A stretch of DNA of 9,410 nt, from assembly GCA_934655835.1 (NCBI GenBank), contig CAKUHM010000042.1, forward strand, positions 1-9,410. Direction: 5' to 3'. The notes beneath the pieces are model-generated. The model saw only the letters and a list, made by a program, of their open reading frames with translations. It had not been told where the DNA came from and made no database searches. A program made the translations under genes and the position numbers. Source of the DNA: an uncultured Collinsella sp. (GTDB lineage: Bacteria > Actinomycetota > Coriobacteriia > Coriobacteriales > Coriobacteriaceae). This document shows, one piece after another, positions 1 to 5,609 of the stretch (positions are counted from its first letter, which is position 1; each line of letters begins with the position of its first letter).

Positions 1-395
1 AAGCTGATGAGCGGCTGACCGGCCTTGACCGTGTCGCCCATCTCGACAAAGCGAGCAAAGCCCTTGCCGTTCATTTGCACAGTACCCAGGCCAACGTGGA
101 TAAATACGCGTAGGCCGTCCTCGGTAATCATGCCGATGGAGTGGTTGGTAACGGTGGTGGCGCCGATGCGACCGTTGGCGGGGGCGTAAATGGTGTCGGT
201 AATGGGCTCGATGCCGTAGCCCTGGCCGAGCATGCCCGAGGCGATGGTCTCGTCGGGAACCTCATCCAGATTGACGAGCACGCCGTTGACGGGAGCGTAG
301 ATGACGCCGTCGCGGGTGGCGAAGCTTGCTGCGGGCGGAACGGACTCCTCGCCCGTCGAGGTGAACGTGGACTTGAGCGAATCGAGCAGACCCAT
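1..395 (-). CDS. PTS glucose-type EIIA component (partial, 3' end outside window)
   Basis: Phosphocarrier of the phosphoenolpyruvate sugar phosphotransferase system: it takes phosphate from HPr and passes it to an EIIB domain in the cytoplasm. 131 codons are visible; family members usually have about 150-170, so only a short C-terminus is missing. The fold signature runs throughout: YAPVNGVLV (33-41), GMLGQGYGI (54-62), YAPANGRI (70-77), the first active-site histidine in NHSIGM (H85), the phosphorylated histidine in FIHVGLGTV (H100), then GKGFARFVEMGDTVKAG (110-126). The 15-residue spacing of the histidines equals that of E. coli EIIA(Glc) His75/His90. One oddity: G104 sits where the family normally has Asp (HVGxDTV). 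The start is ATG at 395, with GGAGG five bases upstream. The first ~20 residues look like a short tail before the domain, so this seems to be a stand-alone EIIA and not the end of an EIICBA fusion. A regulatory as well as a transport role is possible but not shown. Confidence 0.93.
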   Translation of the reverse strand, partial: MGLLDSLKSTFTSTGEESVPPAASFATRDGVIYAPVNGVLVNLDEVPDETIASGMLGQGYGIEPITDTIYAPANGRIGATTVTNHSIGMITEDGLRVFIHVGLGTVQMNGKGFARFVEMGDTVKAGQPLIS

Positions 396-441
396 AGATG
401 CCTCCAACGTATCAAGTGCGCATATCGCGCGCGTGTAGTTT

Positions 442-471
442 GCCGGAAACGTTTCGTACGTGTTTCCCGGC
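442..471. promoter_or_regulatory. Dyad operator candidate upstream of EIIA gene
   Basis: GCCGGAAAC (442-450) faces GTTTCCCGGC (462-471), an inverted repeat that is perfect apart from one extra G. Inside it lies the perfect 10-bp palindrome GAAACGTTTC (446-455) with a central CG, the style of LacI/CcpA-family operators, plus the palindrome CGTACG (455-460). It sits about 50-75 bp upstream of the EIIA start codon. A minus-strand -10-like hexamer, TAGAAT, lies at 487-492 without a good -35, which would place the dyad just downstream of the transcription start. This is a plausible repression site or 5' leader hairpin; the regulator is unknown. Confidence 0.4.
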
Positions 472-640
472 ACGGTCAGCGCCTCTATTCTACGCTGCTC
501 AACGATAGCTCTGAGCTGCGATTTTGTGATATATCAGTTGAAGGGCAACTTATTGCGGGGGTGTTTCTGCGCCGCGGGCTCAAGTGGGGTACGCTTGAGG
601 GCGATAAAAAGTGCGCATGTTTTGCGCGAAGGGAGCACCA

Positions 641-1543
641 ATGATTGTCGAGAACCATGCACTGTGGGGCGAGGAACCGACCGAGGAATATCCGGCGACA
701 TTTACGTTTTTGGGTGCCGAGCCGCTGCCCGATAAGCCCAATGGTCGCCGCCCGGCCGTGATCATCTGCGGCGGAGGCGCGTTTACGCATATCGCGCCGC
801 ATGAGCAAGATCCCGTGGCGTTTGCGTTTTTGGACCACGGCTACCAGGCCTTTGTACTTAATTATGTGACGAGCGCCACGGGTGATGTGAGCTTTCCGCA
901 CCCTCAGGCAGACCTCGCCAAGATGGTCGCCACGGTGCGTGCCAACGCCGACGAATGGCATGTCGATCCCAAGCGCGTGTGCGTCGTGGGCTTCTCGGCA
1001 GGCGGCATGATCTGCGCCTCGCTGGCAACGCAGTGGAAGACCGGTCCCTTTGCGGGCCTTGCCGGGGCTCGTCCGGAGGATATTCGTCCCGACGCCGTGG
1101 TGTTGGGCTATCCGTTGCTCGACCTTGCCTATGTGCGCGATATGCAGACGCGCGACCCGCGTATCGACCTGCGCGTGCCCAAGACCGGCGGCAAGACGGG
1201 GCGCGATCTGCTCAACGACTATCTGTCGATGGTGACGGGCGGCGAGGCGACCGATGAGCACCTGACCGACATTTGCCCCACCACGCACGTTTCACGCCAG
1301 ATGCCCCCGACCTTTGTTTGGGGCGTTTCCGATGACAAGACGGCGCCGATCGCGCAGGTCTACCCGCTTGCGCAGCGCATGGCCGAGGAAGGCGTCGCAT
1401 GCGAGATGCATGTCTTTGACCAGGGCGGCCACGGCCTTTCGCTCGGCAACGCCAACACCGCGGTCGACAACGAGGACAAGCAGGTTTCCGTACGCCCCTG
1501 GATCCGCCTAGCCTTCCGTTTCCTAGGCCGTCACGGCTTCTAA
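641..1543 (+). CDS. Alpha/beta hydrolase (esterase/lipase, BD-FAE-like)
   Basis: A 300-residue alpha/beta-hydrolase-fold enzyme, probably a carboxylesterase or (sugar) deacetylase acting in the cytoplasm; no signal peptide is visible. The oxyanion-hole motif CGGGAF lies at 43-48, followed by YQAFVLNY (68-75), a strand typical of this group. The nucleophile elbow GFSAGG (117-122) gives catalytic S119. The acid is probably D231 or D232 in GVSDDKTAP (228-236), and the histidine is H264 in DQGGHGLSLG (260-269). All three triad members are in the expected order. The start is ATG at 641 with GGGAG at 631-635, five bases away. An in-frame GTG at 611 has no comparable ribosome binding site and is rejected. 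It diverges from the EIIA gene, and the following 300 bp are non-coding, so it is probably monocistronic. The substrate cannot be read from the sequence; acetylxylan esterase-like and short-acyl esterase roles are both possible. Confidence 0.88.
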   Translation: MIVENHALWGEEPTEEYPATFTFLGAEPLPDKPNGRRPAVIICGGGAFTHIAPHEQDPVAFAFLDHGYQAFVLNYVTSATGDVSFPHPQADLAKMVATVRANADEWHVDPKRVCVVGFSAGGMICASLATQWKTGPFAGLAGARPEDIRPDAVVLGYPLLDLAYVRDMQTRDPRIDLRVPKTGGKTGRDLLNDYLSMVTGGEATDEHLTDICPTTHVSRQMPPTFVWGVSDDKTAPIAQVYPLAQRMAEEGVACEMHVFDQGGHGLSLGNANTAVDNEDKQVSVRPWIRLAFRFLGRHGF

Positions 1544-1554
1544 GTCGCGCAGTG

Positions 1555-1620
1555 CGAGGGTGGATAATCTCCCGTTTTTGGTCTGCTTTTCGGCCAAAAA
1601 TGGGAGATTTTCCACCCTCG
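1555..1620. repeat. Long imperfect inverted repeat (29-nt arms, 8-nt loop)
   Basis: The left arm 1555-1583 and right arm 1592-1620 are complementary at 26 of 29 positions, with loop TGCTTTTC at 1584-1591. The outer part of the stem reads CGAGGGTGGA against TCCACCCTCG, and the inner part contains a run of T facing a run of A. It starts 12 bp after the hydrolase stop codon. No T-run follows the stem, so it is not a textbook intrinsic terminator, though a stem this long would affect the mRNA 3' end or protect it. The terminal TCCACCCTCGT (1611-1621) recurs as TCCACTCTCGT (1640-1650), 10 of 11 bases matching, which suggests a mobile or duplicated repeat unit. A dispersed palindromic element is the likeliest explanation. 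Confidence 0.75.
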
Positions 1621-1653
1621 TCAGTCAAGCGTCCGAAAATCCACTCTCGTGAT

Positions 1654-1722
1654 GGTGCAAGGGGACACTTGGCACTTGGGGACGTTCCTTTTGTGCCGGC
1701 AGTTGGGGACAGTCCTAGCACC
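1654..1722. repeat. REP-like palindromic element with GGGGAC modules
   Basis: A 69-bp element bounded by the inverted ends GGTGCAAGG (1654-1662) and CCTAGCACC (1714-1722), 8 of 9 bases complementary. It contains three GGGGAC copies (1661-1666, 1678-1683, 1705-1710), two of them in the context TTGGGGAC. An internal hairpin spans 1671-1697, with outer stem GGCAC/GTGCC and an inner stem around GGGGA/TCCTT. This architecture, short palindromes with a conserved G-rich module, resembles REP/BIME sequences moved by REP-associated tyrosine transposases (RAYT, IS200-like). No transposase gene is present in the window. The family assignment is from recall of similar motifs and is not proven here. Confidence 0.55.
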
Positions 1723-1732
1723 AATCTGTTGA

Positions 1733-1762
1733 TTGAACGTCGCTGTGTGTTCGCGCTATCAT
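1733..1762 (+). promoter_or_regulatory. Sigma70-like promoter of feoAB
   Basis: TTGAAC (1733-1738) and TATCAT (1757-1762) are separated by 18 bp, each differing from consensus at one or two positions. The predicted start of transcription is near 1769, just before the tandem 17-bp operators. It leaves a leader of about 80 nt before the GTG start. This is the best-matching promoter in the gap, but it has not been tested. Confidence 0.5.
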
Positions 1763-1776
1763 GCATGGTTACAATT

Positions 1777-1810
1777 GGTTAGCCGTGGCAAACGGTTAGC
1801 TATGGCAAAC
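1777..1810. promoter_or_regulatory. Two tandem 17-bp dyad repeats, candidate iron-regulator operator
   Basis: GGTTAGCCGTGGCAAAC (1777-1793) is immediately followed by GGTTAGCTATGGCAAAC (1794-1810), 15 of 17 bases identical. Each unit is itself dyad-symmetric, of the form GTTnGCnnnnGCnAAC, with 12 of 16 positions matching their own reverse complement. Two abutted palindromes just downstream of the feoAB promoter and 41 bp before its start codon fit a repressor operator. The left half GGTTAGC matches half of the DtxR/IdeR consensus GGTTAGSCTAACC, whereas the right half (GGCAAAC) departs from it. A DtxR-like or other metal-dependent repressor is therefore likely but unproven; a Fur site is a less good match. 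Confidence 0.55.
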
Positions 1811-1851
1811 TTAATGCAACGCCTTGTGGGCGCCGGGGGAGGAACGCGGAC

Positions 1852-4212
1852 GTGAGGCTCGATACGCTCGAGATCGGAAAAGACGCCGTTGTCGCATCGG
1901 TGACATCGGATGACCAGGCACTCCGACAACATATATTGGACATGGGCCTAACGCCGGGCACCGAAGTCACCATGATGAAGTACGCCCCCATGGGCGACCC
2001 GCTCGAGATTCGACTGCGCGGCTACGAGTTGACGTTGCGCAAGGACGATGCCGCCCGCATTGAGCTCGTGGATGTCCACGACACCGATACCGGCCCGCGC
2101 GTTAACGCCGCAATCGGCACGACGGAACACCCGGCACTGGGCGAGGGCACGTATTCGCCCCGCGCGGCCAAGACGGCTGTGCCCGAGGGCGCGCCGCTGC
2201 ATTTTGCCCTTGCCGGCAACCAAAACTGCGGCAAGACTACGTTGTTCAACCAGCTGACGGGCTCCAACCAGCATGTCGGCAATTTTCCCGGTGTGACGGT
2301 TGACCGCAAGGACGGCGCCATTCGCAACCATCCCGAGGCGAGCGTCACCGACCTTCCCGGCATCTACTCGCTGTCGCCGTACACGGGTGAAGAGATCGTC
2401 AGCCGCCAATTCATCCTTGATGAGAACCCCGATGCGATTATCGACATCATCGATGCCACCAACATCGAGCGCAATTTGTATCTGACGCTGCAGCTCATGG
2501 AGCTCGATCGCCCCATGGTTATCGCGCTCAACATGATGGACGAGGTAACGGCCAACGGCGGCGCCGTGGACGTCAATCTGCTCGAGAGCCTTCTGGGCGT
2601 GCCGGTCGTTCCCATTAGCGCCGCCCGCAACGAGGGTATCGGCGAGCTCGTGGAGCATGCCCTGCACGTGGCACGATTCCGCGAGCGCCCCGGTCGCTTG
2701 GACTTTTGCGCGCCCGACGGCCCGGACGGCGGCGCGCTGCACCGCTGCATCCACGGCATCGCCAACCTGATCGAGGACCACGCCGCAGCGGCTCACATCC
2801 CGGTGCGTTTTGCAGCGACCAAGCTGGTCGAGGGCGATGAGCTGGTGACCGAGGCGCTTCACCTGGACGGCAACGAGCTCGATGCCATCGAGCACATCAT
2901 CACCCAGATGGAGGGCGAGGCCGGCACCGACCGCCTGTCCGCGCTGGCTGACATGCGCTTTAGCTTTATCGGCAACGTATGCGGGCGCTGCGTGGTCAAG
3001 CCGCACGAGAGCCGCGAGCACGTGCGCTCCGTCAAAATCGACCGCATCTTGACCGGGCGCTACACGGCCATTCCGGCGTTCATCCTCATCATGGGCCTCG
3101 TCTTTTGGCTGACGTTTGGCGTGATCGGCGCCGCGTTGCAAGGCCTTATGGAGGACGGCATCGCGGTCGTCATTGCCTCGGCCGATGCGGGCCTCAAGGC
3201 GTTTGGCACCAACGACGTGGTCCGCTCGCTGGCGGTCGACGGTGTGCTCACGGGCGTGGGCAGCGTGCTGACCTTCCTGCCGATCATCGTCGTGCTCTTC
3301 TTGTTCCTCTCCATTCTGGAAGACTCGGGCTACATGGCGCGCGTGGCCTTTGTTATGGATAAGGTGTTGCGTCGCTTTGGCCTGTCTGGCCGAAGCTTTG
3401 TGCCGATGCTCGTTGGCTTTGGCTGCACCGTGCCTGCCATCATGTCGACGCGCACCCTGCCGTCCGAGCACGACCGCAAGATGACCGTCATGCTCACGCC
3501 GTTTATGAGCTGTTCGGCCAAGCTGCCGGTCTATGGCCTGCTGTGCGGAGCATTCTTCCCCAAGGCGACGGTCCCCGCCATGGTCTCGCTCTATTTGATC
3601 GGTATCGTGGTCGGCTGCATTGCCGCCCTGGTGCTCAACCGCACGGCATTTAAGGGCGATCCCGTGCCGTTTATCATGGAGCTTCCCAACTATCGCCTGC
3701 CGAGTGTCAAAACGACGGTGATGCTGGCCTGGGATAAGGCCAAGGACTTCATCACCAAGGCCTTTACCATTATCTTTGCTGCCACCGTGGTCATCTGGTT
3801 CCTCCAGACGTTCGACATTCGCTTTAACGTGGTCGCCGATCAGTCGCAAAGCCTACTGGCGGGCCTTGGCAGCATCATCGCACCGGTGTTGGCACCGCTC
3901 GGCTTTGGCGACTGGCGCGCCTCGACGGCCCTCGTCACGGGGCTTATCGCCAAGGAGAGCGTTATCTCGACGCTCACGGTGCTTTTGGGTGCTACCTCGC
4001 CGGCGGCGCTGTCGACCATGTTCTCGCCGTTTACCGCGTATGTGTTCTTGGTCTTTACGCTGCTGTATCCGCCGTGCGTGGCGGCCATCGGCGCCGTTAA
4101 GAGCGAGCTGGGCGGACGCTATGCCGTGGCAGTGTTCGCGTTTCAGGTGGCAGTCGCCTGGATCGTGGCGTTTGTTGTGCATTCGGCGGGCATATTGCTG
4201 GGGTTGGCTTAG
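1852..4212 (+). CDS. feoAB: Ferrous iron transporter, FeoA-FeoB fusion
   Basis: Imports Fe(II) across the cytoplasmic membrane. The 786 residues open with a FeoA (SH3-like) domain at ~1-75, recognisable from the core HILDMGLTPGTEVTMM (27-42) and PLEIRLRGYELTLRK (50-64). A 40-residue linker follows, then the FeoB G domain at ~115-275: G1 GNQNCGKTT (122-130), the G2 region GNFPGVTVDRKDG (143-155), G3 DLPG (167-170), G4 NMMD (227-230) and G5 SAARN (256-260). A helical region leads to the membrane part from ~404. The two Gate motifs and conserved cysteines are present: GFGCTVPAIMSTRTL (522-536, C525), MSCSAKLPVYG (552-562, C554), IAKESVI (699-705) and YPPCVAAIGAVKSELG (739-754, C742). The start is GTG at 1852, with GGGGGAGG (1835-1842) nine bases upstream and no competing in-frame start. 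No separate feoA or feoC is nearby. Expression is probably iron-controlled through the dyads at 1777-1810. Confidence 0.97.
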   Translation: MRLDTLEIGKDAVVASVTSDDQALRQHILDMGLTPGTEVTMMKYAPMGDPLEIRLRGYELTLRKDDAARIELVDVHDTDTGPRVNAAIGTTEHPALGEGTYSPRAAKTAVPEGAPLHFALAGNQNCGKTTLFNQLTGSNQHVGNFPGVTVDRKDGAIRNHPEASVTDLPGIYSLSPYTGEEIVSRQFILDENPDAIIDIIDATNIERNLYLTLQLMELDRPMVIALNMMDEVTANGGAVDVNLLESLLGVPVVPISAARNEGIGELVEHALHVARFRERPGRLDFCAPDGPDGGALHRCIHGIANLIEDHAAAAHIPVRFAATKLVEGDELVTEALHLDGNELDAIEHIITQMEGEAGTDRLSALADMRFSFIGNVCGRCVVKPHESREHVRSVKIDRILTGRYTAIPAFILIMGLVFWLTFGVIGAALQGLMEDGIAVVIASADAGLKAFGTNDVVRSLAVDGVLTGVGSVLTFLPIIVVLFLFLSILEDSGYMARVAFVMDKVLRRFGLSGRSFVPMLVGFGCTVPAIMSTRTLPSEHDRKMTVMLTPFMSCSAKLPVYGLLCGAFFPKATVPAMVSLYLIGIVVGCIAALVLNRTAFKGDPVPFIMELPNYRLPSVKTTVMLAWDKAKDFITKAFTIIFAATVVIWFLQTFDIRFNVVADQSQSLLAGLGSIIAPVLAPLGFGDWRASTALVTGLIAKESVISTLTVLLGATSPAALSTMFSPFTAYVFLVFTLLYPPCVAAIGAVKSELGGRYAVAVFAFQVAVAWIVAFVVHSAGILLGLA

Positions 4213-4253
4213 CTATTTATTGACGGCGCAACCCCTGTGTATTGAGTTGATTG

Positions 4254-4288
4254 CGGTCCCGCATCTGTTGCTGACGGATGCGGGGCCG
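4254..4288 (+). terminator. Stem-loop after feoAB, probable terminator without clear U-tract
   Basis: CGGTCCCGCATC (4254-4265) pairs with GATGCGGGGCCG (4277-4288): a 12-bp stem with one G-T wobble and an 11-nt loop. It begins 41 bp after the feoAB stop. The bases after it (TTGCTATATAAT) are only moderately T-rich and serve as the -10 region of the next gene, so termination may be weak or Rho-assisted. Confidence 0.55.
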
Positions 4289-4300
4289 TTGCTATATAAT
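4271..4300 (+). promoter_or_regulatory. Promoter of the MFS sugar efflux gene
   Basis: A perfect -10 hexamer TATAAT lies at 4295-4300, with CTGACG (4271-4276, four of six matches to TTGACA) 18 bp upstream. The predicted transcription start is near 4307, about 27 nt before the ATG at 4334. The -35 and spacer lie inside the loop and 3' arm of the feoAB terminator-like hairpin, so the two elements overlap. Confidence 0.55.
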
Positions 4301-4333
4301 CGCCCCCGCTCAAAATGATTGGAGACGTTATAT

Positions 4334-5530
4334 ATGACTCAGGCAAGGCAAGACGGCATCACGCTTAAGCAGTGGCTCCCGCTCATCGGACTCACCTGCT
4401 GCGCGTTCGTGTTCAACACGTCGGAGTTCATGCCCATCGGCCTTTTGACCGATATCGCCGCGTCGTTCTCGCTCACCGAGGCCCAGGCCGGCATCATGAT
4501 CTCGGTCTACGCCTGGGGCGTCATGCTGTTGTCGCTGCCGCTCATGGTGTTTGCCTCGCGCTTCGAGTTCAAGCGGATGCTGTTGGGCGTGCTCGCTGTG
4601 TTCTCGCTGGGCCAGTTCCTGTCCGCCCTGGCGCCGACCTATCCCATCCTGGTCTGCGCGCGCCTGGTGGTCGCCTGCGCGCACGCCGTGTTCTGGTCGG
4701 TCGCCTCGATCATGGCGTCGCGCCTGGTCGACACGCGTCACGGGGCGCTCGCCATCAGCATGATCGCCACGGGCTCGTCCATCGCGCAGATCTTCGGCCT
4801 GCCGCTCGGCCGCGCCATCGGCCTGGCCGTCGGCTGGCGCATGACGTTTGCCGTGGTCGGGGCCTTCTCCGCTGCTGCGGTGGTGTACCAGGCCACGGTG
4901 TTCCCCACCATGTCAGCGGGCGAGCGTTTTACGCTCAAGCAGCTGCCCGAGCTGCTCAAGAACCCGTTCCTCGTCGCGCTCTATGCGGTCACGGTGTTCA
5001 TGGCGACCGGCTACTACGCGGGCTACAGCTATATCGAGCCCTTCCTGGCCCAGGTCGCGCATGTCGACGCTGGCGCCATCACGATGACGCTGACGGCGTT
5101 CGGCTGCTCCGGCCTGGTGGGCAGCTGGCTGTTCGGCCGTCTGTTCGACGGGCACCGTTTCCCATTCCTGGCCATCACGCTCTCCGGCGTGCCGGCCGCC
5201 TTGCTGCTTATGGGCCCTGCCGCGTCTTCGCTCGCGGCGGTCCTCGCCGTCTGCGCGCTGTGGGGCTGCTGCGCCACGGCCTTCAACGTGGCGTTCCAGG
5301 CCGAGCTCATCAAGTACACGCCGGCGGACTCGTCGGCCGTCGCCATGTCGATCTTCTCGGGTTTGTTTAACCTCGGCATTGGCACGGGCACCGCGATCGG
5401 CGGCGCCGTGGTTTCGGGTCCCGGTATCGCTTGGATTGGCTTCGTGGGCGGGGCGATTACCGTCGTGGGCGTCATCCTCGCCATCACCGTGCTGTTCCCG
5501 GCCATCCGCCGCGCCAAACTCGTCGCCTAG
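4334..5530 (+). CDS. sotB: SotB-like sugar efflux transporter (MFS, DHA1 family)
   Basis: A 398-residue, 12-helix major facilitator superfamily exporter of the inner membrane. It resembles E. coli SotB, which exports arabinose, IPTG and related sugars by proton antiport. Matching segments are FNTSEFMPIGLLTDIA (27-42), ISVYAWGVMLLSLPLM (56-71), CAHAVFWSVAS (115-125), IATGSSIAQIFGLPLGR (144-160, the antiporter motif C region), GWRMTF (167-172), YSYIEPFL (231-238) and FSGLFNLGIGTG (341-352). Length is normal for the family. The chosen ATG at 4334 has GGAG at 4321-4324, nine bases away; an in-frame TTG at 4319 would overlap that site and is rejected. Codon use differs from feoAB: 25 of 29 Phe codons are TTC here, against 15 of 39 in feoAB. 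The neighbouring GH13 gene fits a sugar theme. The exported substrate is not known and could also be a drug. Confidence 0.88.
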   Translation: MTQARQDGITLKQWLPLIGLTCCAFVFNTSEFMPIGLLTDIAASFSLTEAQAGIMISVYAWGVMLLSLPLMVFASRFEFKRMLLGVLAVFSLGQFLSALAPTYPILVCARLVVACAHAVFWSVASIMASRLVDTRHGALAISMIATGSSIAQIFGLPLGRAIGLAVGWRMTFAVVGAFSAAAVVYQATVFPTMSAGERFTLKQLPELLKNPFLVALYAVTVFMATGYYAGYSYIEPFLAQVAHVDAGAITMTLTAFGCSGLVGSWLFGRLFDGHRFPFLAITLSGVPAALLLMGPAASSLAAVLAVCALWGCCATAFNVAFQAELIKYTPADSSAVAMSIFSGLFNLGIGTGTAIGGAVVSGPGIAWIGFVGGAITVVGVILAITVLFPAIRRAKLVA

Positions 5531-5568
5531 CCACGTCTCTCACCGCAAATTAGCCACCCTGCTGGGCA

Positions 5569-5574
5569 TACAAT
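5569..5574 (+). promoter_or_regulatory. Possible -10 element for the GH13 gene
   Basis: TACAAT stands 36 bp before the GH13 start codon in the 79-bp gap after the MFS gene. No convincing -35 occurs at 16-18 bp upstream and there is no extended -10 TG, so the GH13 pair may alternatively be read through from the MFS promoter. No terminator is visible in this gap. Confidence 0.25.
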
Positions 5575-5609
5575 GGATGTCGTTGTGTTGAGCTTACCGG
5601 GAGGTTGCT

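Noticed and set aside
536..550. AGTTG-AAGGG-CAACT small inverted repeat between EIIA and the hydrolase
   Set aside because: A 5-bp stem is expected often by chance, and it does not align with a recognisable promoter.
611..640. Upstream GTG start for the hydrolase
   Set aside because: It has no ribosome binding site; the GGGAG before the ATG at 641 would lie inside the coding region, and the added residues do not belong to the fold.
485..1288. 267-codon minus-strand frame over the hydrolase gene
   Set aside because: It overlaps a gene with an intact Ser-Asp-His triad and has unnatural composition and no good ribosome binding site.
1555..1620. Intrinsic terminator for the hydrolase gene
   Set aside because: No T-run follows the stem and the arms are far longer than usual, so it is listed as a repeat with only possible terminator activity.
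1948..3849. 633-codon open frame on the minus strand opposite feoAB
   Set aside because: Its His/Arg/Asp-rich, low-complexity composition is what GC-biased codons of a plus-strand gene give on the complement. All FeoB motifs are on the plus strand.
4372..5370. 332-codon alternative plus-strand frame inside the MFS gene
   Set aside because: Arg/Gly/His-rich, no transmembrane pattern; the overlapping frame matches SotB from end to end.
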